Source of the DNA: Prorocentrum cordatum
Lineage: Eukaryota > Sar > Dinophyceae > Prorocentrales > Prorocentraceae
DNA length: 32,500 nucleotides
Direction: 5' to 3'
Assembly: GCA_963575745.1 (NCBI GenBank)
Contig: CAUYUJ010000670.1
Span: forward strand, 187,501-220,000
Below the pieces are notes generated by a model that saw only the letters and a program-made list of their open reading frames with translations, did not search any database and was not told where the DNA came from. This document shows positions 19,765-28,675 of this stretch, piece by piece (the first letter of the stretch is position 1; every line of letters starts with the position of its first letter). A program made the translations under genes and the position numbers.

Positions 19765-20498
19765 ATGACCGCTTTCACTTTGGAGTCGATGTCGCAGCTT
19801 TTCTGCTTTTCGATACCAAATTGCAGGAGAACCCCGCACCCATCAAGCAGGATATCAAGAACATCGACGAGACCCTCGTTGCCCATGACAGCCGGCTGAC
19901 CAAGCTGGAAGAGGCACAGTCTTCAGGGATTGCCAACTCTTTCGTGCCTTCCTTCATGGAGATCCCGGGCTTCTGTGAGTGGAGGGACCGTAAACAAAAG
20001 CGAATCGCGATGCCCCAGGCAACTGTCATGGTTAATCAACTAAAGGTTAGGCTTCCCGCAGACCTCCAGGACAGGGCTGGGATTATTGAGCTCCGCGGAT
20101 CGCGCGTGCACAAACTTATCGTACACGCTGTGCCGCCACATGCCAAAGAGATCGCTGTCTTATTTCGCGAGGCTCTCCAAAACGATGCCACCTTCAAGTA
20201 CGACGAGAATTTTTTTTCACCACCGTCCAGAAAAAACCCGGGGAGCAAAAGAGGTTCGAGGCAGGAGGGCGGGCCAGGGTTTTCTGGGTGAAAGCTAAAG
20301 GAGAAGGGTGACCCGTCTATCGTGAAACATTCTGGCCCTCCAGACTTTTTGCTTACGGTTAAGACGTCCGCGGGCGACAGGCTCATGGGCGCGGTCGGCG
20401 CGAAGGGGGAGGTGCAGTGGGAAAGCGGCCCAGTCCAGACCGACTTCGGCGTCCCCGTCGAGACGTTCGAGGCCGACCTTCGGGCATTCCGGTCTCAG
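19765..20498 (+). pseudogene. ORF1-like / N-terminal region of the LINE copy
   Basis: The ATG at 19765 (MTAFTLESMSQLF) lies 28 nt after the SL. An 8-bp near-duplication (CAGCTTTT/CTGCTTTT, about 19796-19811) shifts the frame. After it the frame reads a coiled-coil-like segment (IKQDIKNIDETLVAHDSRLTKLEEA), then a compact block beginning FVPSFMEIPGFCEWRDRK with a conserved-looking IIELRGSRVHKLIVHAVP segment. Such a coiled coil plus small RNA-binding-like block is usual at the N-terminus of dinoflagellate LINE proteins. I infer this from architecture, not a search. An in-frame TGA at 20289 and another at 20499 interrupt the same frame, which continues directly into the endonuclease. Confidence 0.6.
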
Positions 20499-20501
20499 TG
20501 A

Positions 20502-21465
20502 TACAGCTGGTCGCTGCCGGAAACGTGTTTCACCGTCATCTCATGGAAGATTTGCAGAAACGGGGCTTCATCAGCAAAGAAGTTATGTAAACGACCTCGG
20601 GGGTTTACCGGGGACTTCGTCGCGCTGCTGCAGGAAGTCCCTACATGGGGTGATATGCATGAATATACATTTTGCGGCCATGCTGTATTGTCTTCCGAAC
20701 ATTGTGACTGTGCCATTCTTATTCCTAGATCCGGGATGCGGGCGTTCAGGGAGTTCAGTTCGGGAGACTATTGGTTCGGCGCTGCTGTCGGGAACAGAAT
20801 TTAAATTTCAGCTCACGTTCTTGACATCTTGAAGAAAATGGGAGGGCTCAAGGCGTGTTTGAAGAAACCTCCTTGTTCGTCCAGCGCATTCGATTAGCTT
20901 ACTCCTTTGTGGAGTTCGAAGTTATCTTGGGTGTCGATGCGAATGTCCAACTATCAGCTTCCCTTAACAATTTGACCGGGGGCGCAATGTTGGACAGACG
21001 TCAATCCCATTCCAATGCGAAGATATTATTAGTTGTTTCCTGGATGGAGGCTCGGGGCTGAAGCTGCTCAATGCATTCCGAAATTGCCAGGTGGAGGAAA
21101 ACGGGGAGCCCTTGAGAAAGAAGTTGTGGACACACACCTTGTCACCGGCGAGAACAGTGAAGTCCCAAATCGACTTCATAGGCGTGTCTGCTGGCGTGGT
21201 CGGGGAGGCGTGGGCCCAGAAAGTGAAGGGCAAGCTGTTCAATCGCTCCGACCATAAGTCAGTTCTCGCACAGTTGACTTGCCACGGCACCATAAACGAC
21301 ATTGCGTCTACGAGGCCCTCGTTGAATGGTTGGTCCCCCACTTCGTCTTCGGAGTTGTCTTGCTTTCGACAGCTTTGCGTTGACAAGATTGGTCTTGACC
21401 TGCCAGCTTATCAGCAGTCGGTTTTGCGAGCGGCTGTCGACGTTCATTCCGATGCTACCTACTCC
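20502..21465 (+). pseudogene. APE-type (EEP) endonuclease of LINE copy
   Basis: The domain nicks target DNA to prime reverse transcription. Visible blocks in order: VISWK at 20535-20549, QEVP at 20631-20642 with the metal-binding Glu, CAILIPRSG shortly after, GVDAN at 20930-20944 with the Asp-x-Asn catalytic pair, QIDFI at 21166-21180, and SDH at 21247-21255. These are the signature residues of the exonuclease-endonuclease-phosphatase fold. The first block usually reads WN, and Lys replaces that Asn. A TAA at 20802 and two frame changes (near 20805-20855 and near 21000) break the domain. A region rich in helix-forming residues follows, up to the TGA at 21466. Confidence 0.75.
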
Positions 21466-21546
21466 TGAGTGCGGCAACGCAAGCGCGCAATCAACAACCC
21501 TGTCAAGATGGCCAGGCGGGCAGTTGCCAATGCCGAGCCCAGTTGA

Positions 21547-23302
21547 AAAGAAGATTTGTTCCGAGATCTCCGCCAGGCCATCCTCGAGGCGAAACGCATG
21601 GAGAACGAGCCCCGCTTGAAGAACATGTCCACGGCGGACAAGCCGTGCCGCGCACCCGCCACGTTGCCCATCGACGGCGCCCCCTCGGCGGACAGGATCG
21701 CTCGGCGGCGCGCAGCCTTCGACTTTGGCAAACAGGTTCGGCGACAGTCAAAATTCACATGCTGCCCAACATCACCGCACTTCTTCCTTAGAGGCGGCGG
21801 CCAGAAAAGAGCGTTTGGATGGGCGGGTTGGGCCCAAGCTTTCTCTTCCCTGGAACGTTCCGCAAGGGGGGGCCGAGCTAAAGTCGGGGAAGGCTGCTGG
21901 CAGCGACGGCGCCGTGCCAGAGATGTATAGAGCTATGCCGGCTCTCAGCGCATTTGAATTCTTGAAGTTGTTCGCCCATCGAGTTTCTGATTCTTTGTCC
22001 CCAGATCCGGAAAGCTGGAAGAACTTCGATTTTGCTGGCATCCCCAAGCCGCGCCCGAAGGAGTTCGCCGAGTTCTAGTGGGTGGGCAAGCTTGACGTCT
22101 GCTCCAAATGGTACGCCTTAAGTCTTCAGCCGAGCATTCAAATATCAATATGCCCCAGCTTGGTGGCTACGCATGGGTTCAGACCGGGCTGTTCATGTCG
22201 CGACATGTTTTGTCTGATCCGGCAGTGTGTCTTCACAGCGAGCCGTTTGGGGGGGAATCTGATTCTGGGCGGGTTGGACATTGAGACCGCTTTCGACGCC
22301 ATCGCCGTGCATCATGCCATGGTGGTATATACTTTCCAGTCCCGGGGTACGCATCCCAACCTGATCAGAGAATTGCTGCGGGAGGTGTCTGGTATGAAAT
22401 GCAATATTGCTCTACCTGGGGCTGGCCCTTCCGAACGTTTTGCCTGGAAGCAATGCGTCAGTGAGACACCGGAGGAGTTCGACATCATGCTGGAGGGGGC
22501 CCCGGGGACTCTGGTCGGACCATGGCCTCGACAAGGCTACGGCTATGCGCTGGCCGAGGACGGGGAGCGCCGCGTTACCCATCTGATCTGGGCGGACAAC
22601 ATGTTCCTTTTGGCTTCTAGCACGCAGGAGTTCTTGCATATGGTACAGGGCGTGACGGGCGCGATCCGGCGGACCGACTTCCGTTGGAATCCCCCCTCTT
22701 TAAAGTGCATGTTGCGTGGGCCTATATCGAGGGGGGGGGGTCAGGTAGAGGTCGCAGCAGACGGCGCGTGCGTTTTCCGGCTTGTGCAGCGCGCGTTCAT
22801 ACTGGGAGTTCTCGTGAGTTCCGAGGGTGACGCCCGCGCCAGCGTCGAGCATAGACTGGGCGCTGCAGAAAACAACCTGCGGACCAACGCCCTGGCCTTC
22901 AAGGGGCGAGGGGGCGCCCAGTCAAAGCTCAGGGCGTGGGCCAGGGGGCCGGCGGCGAGCGCAGCTTATGGATGTGCGTCTTGGCATTTGTCAAAACATA
23001 CGCTTTTGAGAGTGAAGCGTCGGGAATTTAGAATGCTGCGCTGCGCGCTCCGACTGCGGCGAAAAGCCGACGGGGGGCATGGCCAACGCATGGTTCGCAT
23101 CGCCCCTTTCCTGGAGCGCCAATTCCAGAAATTTGACACCCGACCACTGCGCAGCCGCATGTTGAGAGAGGTTTCTCAAACATGCACGGCGAGAGACGTC
23201 TTCACCCATGACAGCCCGGCCGAATTTCATGGGCATGGCGAGGCAGTTCCGCGCGAGACAATGGTGGGTGTCTATGCGTTCACTCGGCGGCGATCGCAAT
23301 AA
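21547..23302 (+). pseudogene. Reverse transcriptase domain of LINE copy
   Basis: After a linker (FRDLRQAILEAKRMENEP) the frame changes near 21725-21780, then stays open to 23302 except for a TAG at 22076. RT blocks in order: SGKAAGSDG at 21884-21910 (fingers), AGIPKPRPKEF just before the TAG, GFRPG at 22175-22189, motif A LDIETAFD at 22274-22297 with the first catalytic Asp, and motif C WADN at 22589-22600, where Asn replaces the second Asp of the usual ADD. A thumb-like and C-terminal region follows (AYGCASWHLSKHTLLRVKRREFRMLRCALRLRR). The block between motifs A and C, where LINE RTs have a GxPQG-type motif, is hard to recognise and may be damaged. Confidence 0.8.
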
Positions 23303-23884
23303 CCTTGGGAAGCAATCAGTAAACCCCCTCCCCCCCCCCCCCCATCAGAGGAAATTATAACGCTTCTGGCACCGGGGCCGGGGCGGAAGCGATATTCCTT
23401 CAGATCCACATGGGGGTGGCGGAGACGGGGGGGGCGATCAAACCGCCGCTGAGTGAGCCAAGGGGTGTTCAAAACACAACCAAACACGCTCAAAACACAA
23501 CCAAACGCACGCGGCTGCACAACAATGCGCAACGTCCATGGATGCCGCTATGGAGGAGGGCCGCCACGCGAGACCACTTCGACGCAGCGGGTCTGTAGAA
23601 TGGGCGCTTTGCAACAATATTTCGGTGCAATCACACAACAGCGTGACAGATATAACGACGCAGAGGTTTCGTACATTTACACAAGCGAACCGCCGCCAGA
23701 AGCCTGATCGGACCCTTTGGCGGTATCCCCAAGTCCACTGCGCCTGCAAGCATAAACCAGTTGCAAAATGACGACAGCGACGCATCGTTCCTGCAACGCA
23801 CAACGTACCACAAATCCGGATCATCATTATTTCGGCATGTGCATCTGTATTTGCACATGCACATTTGCATATGTTTGTGCGTTT
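23303..23884. other. C-run, 21-bp duplication and unassigned sequence
   Basis: A C-run lies at about 23326-23343. A 21-bp near-perfect duplication (CAAAACACAACCAAACACG-type) spans 23468-23510. The remainder (23510-23884) has a TTGCACATGCACATTTGCAT patch but no gene or RNA motif. A minus-strand frame (23438-24088) crosses it into the minisatellite and is not called. Confidence 0.5.
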
Positions 23885-24260
23885 GCACTTTGCAAGCCCC
23901 CCGGAGGACGAGCCCCCCGAGGCATCCAAAGGCTTCCAGACATCCCCGACGACCCCCGAAGAGCCCAAGCAGACGCCAGGGACCACAAAGGGTCTCCGAG
24001 GGCTGCCATGGACCTCCGAGGATCGCAAGGGGGATTCCCGGAGACCACCGAAAGCCGCCAGAGGCAGCCGAAGCCCCCCGAAACCCACCGGCCCCCAAGA
24101 CGATCACCAGGACCGCGAGCCCTGGCGGCTTCCAAGGGTCCCGAGGACCCTGGAAAGGCTCGGGGCTTCCGAGAGCCTCCAGGGGCGGCCGACAACCTGC
24201 AGAGGCTTCGGACATACGCCGAAGACCTCGCATGACTGCCAAGGACTCCAGGGACGGCCC
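23885..24260 (-). repeat. CCCGAAGRSCCC minisatellite, inverted orientation
   Basis: Degenerate units such as CCCCCGAAGAGCCC and GACCTCCGAGGATC, read on the minus strand, become GGCCTCTTCGGGG/GGTCCTTGGAG words. They resemble the + strand array at 12790-13825. On the minus strand they are preceded by a GTCGTCGTTGTCG tract (24385-24412), the same tract-then-array order as at 16297 and 16729. Confidence 0.6.
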
Positions 24261-24261
24261 T

Positions 24262-24660
24262 AGGAGGAGCGCTGGAGGCCTCCGACGGGGCCACGCCGAA
24301 GGGCTTCCCACCGGCGCTTCGGGGAGCCCGCCCTCCCCCGAGCAGCGGGCCCAGGGGGCAAGAGGAGCGGGCGCCGGCCAACCGCCGCCGCGACGACGAC
24401 AACGACGACGAGGGGGAGGGGGGAGGAGAGGGACGGAGGGAGGGAAGGGGGGAGGCAGGAAGGGAAGGGGAGGGAAGGGGGGAGTGATGTGGGGAGGGAT
24501 GGAGAGTCAAGGCGGGGAGGGAGAGGATGGAGTCAAGGCAGGGAGGGAGAGGGTGGACGGGGACCCTATTCTCGATTACCTCGAGAGGCAAGGGAGCGGG
24601 TCGGGGAGCCGAGGGCATTCCCAGGGACGTCGCGAAAAGGTCTTTTGAGAGAGCAACGGC
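24262..24660 (+). other. G-rich stretch, no gene
   Basis: Includes CGACGACGACAACGACGACG (about 24391-24410) and long GGGAGGGAAGGGGA runs to about 24560. It supports low-complexity open frames on both strands only. Confidence 0.5.
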
Positions 24661-24706
24661 CCATCAAGATGCTGTTGTGTAGTAGCGCTTTCTCCTGGTA
24701 AGCTAT

Positions 24707-24890
24707 ATTGAGAGGAATTGAGAATATTTGAGAGATTTTGAGAGGAATTGAGAGAAATTGAGAGAAATTGAGATATAATATCCTGGGGGCGACCCAAATT
24801 GAGAGAAATTGAGACAGAAAGGTTCGCTTGGTTGGAAACTTTGAGACAAATTGAGACAACTAGTGCCGTCTGGTTCAGGACAATTGAGAC
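24707..24890 (+). repeat. AATTGAGAGA short-period array
   Basis: About a dozen 10-12 bp units of the form GAGAGAAATTGA, with GGAATTGAGA, TTTTGAGA and CAAATTGAGACA variants. The array is notably AT-richer than its surroundings. The minus strand reads Ser/Leu/Asn/Phe repeats. Confidence 0.85.
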
Positions 24891-24956
24891 CGCGTAGCCT
24901 GACTTGGCGAAGGCAGCTGACCGTGTTCGATGGCAAACCGCATCGGAGACCCTCAC

Positions 24957-25008
24957 GGGACCGCGGCCGCGCAGTGGCACCCGGGACCGCGGCCGCGCAG
25001 TGGCACCC
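24957..25008 (+). repeat. Perfect 26-bp tandem duplication
   Basis: The unit beginning GGGACCGCGGCCGCGCAGTG occurs at 24957 and 24983 with no difference. It is probably a recent slippage product in a GC-rich site. Confidence 0.9.
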
Positions 25009-25009
25009 G

Positions 25010-26100
25010 GACGCCATCCTCGCTTCTATTCCTTCCTCCTCTTCCCTCCTCCGCTGTCCACTCCTTCCTCCTCGCCCCCCATCCTTCCCCCCCCTCCCTC
25101 CCCCCCCCCGCTCCCCTCCTCCTCCCTCCTCCTCACTCCTCCTCCTGCCTCCCCCCGCCCCCTGGGCAACGACGACAGCAGTGAGAGGCGATGCGCTTTG
25201 AACGCGAGGTGCAGCGATGACCCTGGCCTGCCCAGGTAGGGGCTTGGGGGGGGCAACGGGGCGGGGAGGGGCGTGCGAGGGGCCTCGGACAGGGGGCCAA
25301 AATACTCTTGTGAAAGGGCCCGCTAGCATGCGCCCGTCCCGCACCAGTCGCGAACACCAGAAACATGAAGATAGCGGGGGCGGTGTCTAAACGAGCAGCA
25401 GGGTCAAACCATGCGCCCCCGCGATGTTGTCTCATTACATCGTGTGCCATTCTAGCTAAGAGGATTCAGACGCGGCCTTGCTCAGAGAACGCGTCGTCTA
25501 GAGTACGATGGGCCTTGACCTGGGATCAAGAAATCCGGGGCCCCGGCGCGACGCGGCCCCGCGCCCTCCAGTAGTGGCTGAAGAAGGTGGCACCCTTCAA
25601 GATTTAGGCGCGCTGCGCGACTCCTCGGAAATGAGCCATGCAATCCAGTGCCTAAGGATCATTCGAGAGCGCGACCTTAATGGCGCATCACTTCGCGCGA
25701 GGACAAGGGCCATGCCAGACGACCGCTCCTGAACGCTAATGCGCGCGCGCCCCAAACCTGTTCGCTTCGCCCGAGCACGAAGCCGGCCGTCACGAAGCCC
25801 GCCCAATCACCAAACTGCAACATGGACACCGCGACGGTGAAAAACTCGCGCGCAATGGGCACCCTCCGAGGAAGATAAAGATCATCTCGCGCCGGACGGC
25901 GCGCTCAACTTTCGCCCCCCCCGTCGACGCCACCCCCATGTGGATCTGCATGAGATATCCCCCGCAGGTCGCCAGAGGTCCGCGGAGGGGAGGTCCCCGG
26001 AGGTTCCCAGGAGGCATCCAGAAAGGCTTCCACAAGCCTCTGAATGCCCGGTCCCCTTGTTCCCCCGAGCCCAGCGACAAGGCACACCTGCCCAGAGTCG
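25010..26100. other. No recognisable gene
   Basis: A CCTCCTCC-rich patch (25030-25165) is followed by about 900 bp of unbiased GC-rich sequence. Short frames (for example 25508-25732 +) have no motif, and none is called. Confidence 0.45.
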
Positions 26101-27055
26101 CTTCCTGTGATTCTGTGCGTTTCTGTGAGATTCCCCAGAGATTCCTTTGATACTCCGATTGGCTTCTTTTGAGATTCCTTGCCGTTTCCATTGTGATTCT
26201 TTTGGGACTCCTGTGAGACTCCTCTGGTGTTCCTTTGATGTTGTTCTGGGGGTCCCTTGAGGGTCCGGTCATATCCCTTTGACGCCCCATTTCTTAAGGG
26301 AGCATCACATCGACATCCGGGCCCGGTGGATTATTTCATTTTCAATAAATGTGCTAACATATCGCGGGGGGGTTCGGAATCCGTCTGCGATATCTCTCCG
26401 TGGACTCTCCCATAGGATCCCCTGAATTAATCAATTTCCCTAGTGCGGTCGCCATAGGGATTGCTTATGTCCACGCGAGCCCGCGTTTTCCAAATTCCTT
26501 AGATTCCTTAGTGGTTCGTTTGAGCTGCCGCTGAGATGCCTTTGCGATTTCTGTTGGGCTCCGTTGAGATTGCTTTGAACTTCCATTGGTTCCTTTGATA
26601 TCATGCGTGGGATTATTTGTGATATTCTTCTGGGATTCCTTTGGGGGTCCTTTCAAGTTCCTCTGACATTCCTTCGACAATCCCTGAAGGGGGCATCATT
26701 TCGACCTCCGGCGCGTGTGGATTATTTTATTCCCAATACATGTGATGACATATCGCAGGGGGGGTTCGCGGAATCCGTCTGCGATATCTCTCCGTGGACT
26801 CTCCCATAGGATCCCCTGAAATAATCAATTTCCCTAGTGCCGTCGCAATAGGGATTGCTTATGTCCACGCGAGCCCGCGTTTTCCAGATTCCTTAGATTC
26901 CTTCGTGGTTCGTTTGAGCTGCCGCTGAGATCCCTTTACGATTTCTGTGGGGTTCCTTTGAGATTGCGATGAATTTCCAATAGGGTTACTTTGAGGTTCT
27001 GCGCGGGCTTCCTTCTGAGATTCCTCTGGGATTCCTTTGGGGGGTCCTTTCAAGC
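26101..27055 (+). repeat. ~392-bp tandem repeat built from TTTGAGATTCC units
   Basis: Two full copies start near 26301 and 26692 (GCATCAYWTCGACMTCCGG). TTGCTTATGTCCACGCGAGC at 26461 and 26855 confirms a period of 391-394 bp. A partial upstream copy (26101-26290) contains only the short-unit part. Each full copy has an AT-rich block with GTGMTRACATATCGC, a nearby GCGATAT that pairs with it, a conserved CTCTCCGTGGACTCTCCCAT block, and a tail of imperfect 11-12 bp units. Minus-strand frames reading Ser/Gln/Arg/Lys repeats are by-products. Confidence 0.85.
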
Positions 27056-27241
27056 ATAGCTGCTTGCGGTGATTTCATTGTTTGTCGTTTTTGATTTACT
27101 TTTGATTTCCGATGCGCGTCGGTTTCCCCGTGTTCTAGGCGGGAACCCATTGGGAAGCGTTCGTGCGCATTGGTTCTTCAGGCTGTCGCCTCACGTTGCC
27201 GCCGGCTTCGGGCCTGGGGGGGGGGGGGGGGGGGAAATTAA
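27056..27241. other. Unassigned stretch ending in a G19 run
   Basis: Contains TTGATTTACTTTTGATTTCC and ends in 19 consecutive G at 27216-27234. No gene is present. Confidence 0.6.
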
Positions 27242-27370
27242 TTAATTATTTTATGTTATGTTTTTCTGTGCTAACGATATCGCCGGAGGGCGCCGCCCAA
27301 AATAATTATTTATTTTATTTTCTGCGCTAACGATATCGCCGGGGGGTTTACTGTTTGCTTCCCAGGGTTA
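27242..27370 (+). repeat. Dispersed AT-rich/GCTAACGATATCGCCGG repeat, copy B
   Basis: It aligns with 122-254: an AATTATTTTAT run, GTGCTAACGATATCGCCGG at 27268, a second AT run (ATTATTTATTTTATTTTC), GCGCTAACGATATCGCCGGG at 27324, then a TTTGCTTCCCAGGGTTAG tail. The core spacing is 56 bp here and 57 bp in copy A. It lies just upstream of the RNase H fragment. Confidence 0.65.
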
Positions 27371-27494
27371 GGCGATAGCCTGGATTTGCACATGGCGGCA
27401 TGGCCCTCGCGTTGAATTGGAGGGCGTCTTCGTGAACAGCTTCGGAGTTGATTGGCGATGCAAGAGAAAATCTTGCAACTCGGAATGAGAATGG

Positions 27495-28214
27495 ATGTCG
27501 TATTTTCCACATTTCGAAGCGCGCATCTGCGAATTTTGGGATCTATACTACAATGGCGACAACCGCGAGATCACCACCAACGACCGGGGCAACAATCCCC
27601 GGAATCGATGGGGAGTCGCCACTCATCTTCTGGACAAGCTGCCGAACGACCACGGCGAGAACAAACCATGCATAATTTGGGATGGATCGACGCGGCGGGC
27701 GGTCTCCATCACGGACTGCAAGCCTTTGGCCGGCGTGGTCAACGGAACCACCGTTCTTGCAGATCATCGTCTCGGCCCCATGTTCGTGCGCACCTCGCCC
27801 AACACAGTCAAGGTGATGCAATCCAGCTGGCGCCCAGCGCGTGACATAGACGACGTGGTCTGTCGGCAGCAACGGGCATGGAATGTTTGGGCAGACTACT
27901 TGGCCAATTACACGATGGACGAGTGCAAATCGTGGCTTCAAGCCGGAGACATATCATCCGAGGACCTTGCGATGGCCAACCTTTTGGTTCACGCAGACGG
28001 TGGCACGAGGGCGGGGTCGCGTTCTGCGGCAGCATGGTGCATTGATGCCGTCGTCCGGAAGGGGGCCTACATAGTGACCGCCCAGGTCATATTAGGAGGC
28101 ACCTTTCCTCGCGACCATACTTCTTCCTTCGCAGCCGAGGCAACCGCTTTGGACGAAGCGGCACAAGCAGTGATGGCCATCACTACTGCATTTCCAACCG
28201 GCCATCATCGCTGA
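27495..28214 (+). pseudogene. RNase H-type domain fragment, retroelement-derived
   Basis: The frame starts MSYFPHFEARICEFWDLYY. Its last third reads as the beginning of a type I RNase H: LLVHADGGTRAGSRSAAAWC carries the first catalytic Asp (codon 27996-27998), and SSFAAEATALDEAAQAVMAI carries the Glu (codon 28137-28139). The remaining catalytic Asp residues are not reached before the stop at 28212-28214, so the domain is truncated and inactive as annotated. The upstream part has an RAWNVWADYLANYTMDEC segment, as expected in the linker of a LINE polyprotein. Such a domain fits the missing 3' part of an element like the one ending at 23302. A cellular RNase H is less likely given the linker and context. 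Confidence 0.6.
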
Positions 28215-28470
28215 AATGAAAGAAATGAAAGGCAGCGGGCCGTGCCATGTCTGCTGCGGCGAGCCCCCCACCCGATGGCACAATTCGAGAACCAGCTGTA
28301 CGATGTCAATACCACCCTCTCCAGAGTCACTGCCGAAAGCGTTCGCTCTTGGTCTGGGGCAAAGTGCCAAGACCTCGCGGCCAGGCTTCCCTGGGCCCCG
28401 CCCGGAGTCCGCAGCAAGAAAGAGCCCAGCCGCCCGAGTCAGGCCCCATGTGCCGAAGCGGCCCGGCTGG

Positions 28471-28570
28471 GGAGAACATGCACAGACACGAATGAACGCT
28501 GATTCCCAGGATCGTCGGGGAATAGCATGGGAATTGGAGTGGCAGACGACAGTCCAGAAAATAGTTATAA
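28471..28570 (+). mobile_element. ~160-bp dispersed element, diverged partial copy 3
   Basis: GAGAACATGCACAGACACGA, a CGCTGATTCCCAGG block, GGGAATAGCATGGGAA and GTCCAGAAAATAG follow the order of 9693-9850 and 17329-17488 but with many changes. The right third is missing. Confidence 0.5.
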
Positions 28571-28675
28571 ACCATTGAATCGGAGTCCTTGGTGTTCTTC
28601 CTCGCTCTTCACCCATCCCTATCCTCCTTTATCCCCGCCCTTTCCCTTCCTCCTCGCTCCTCATTGAACACTCCT

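Larger units (their letters stand above)
19715..23302 (+). mobile_element. SL-headed LINE-like retrocopy, decayed
   Basis: The unit runs from the SL relict through an ORF1-like region, an APE-type endonuclease and a reverse transcriptase to a stop at 23300-23302. Reading the conserved blocks requires at least four frame changes, and in-frame stops occur at 20289, 20499, 21466 and 21544 (all TGA) and 22076 (TAG). No poly(A) follows. A C-run starts at about 23326. The 3' part (RNase H) is absent here, but a matching type of domain lies at 27495-28214. The element is non-functional as it stands. Confidence 0.8.

Noticed and set aside
19715-19800. SL RNA gene
   Set aside because: The SL is followed by ACTCTAGG, not a GT donor, and no Sm-type site was found close by, so it is read as an mRNA-derived relict.
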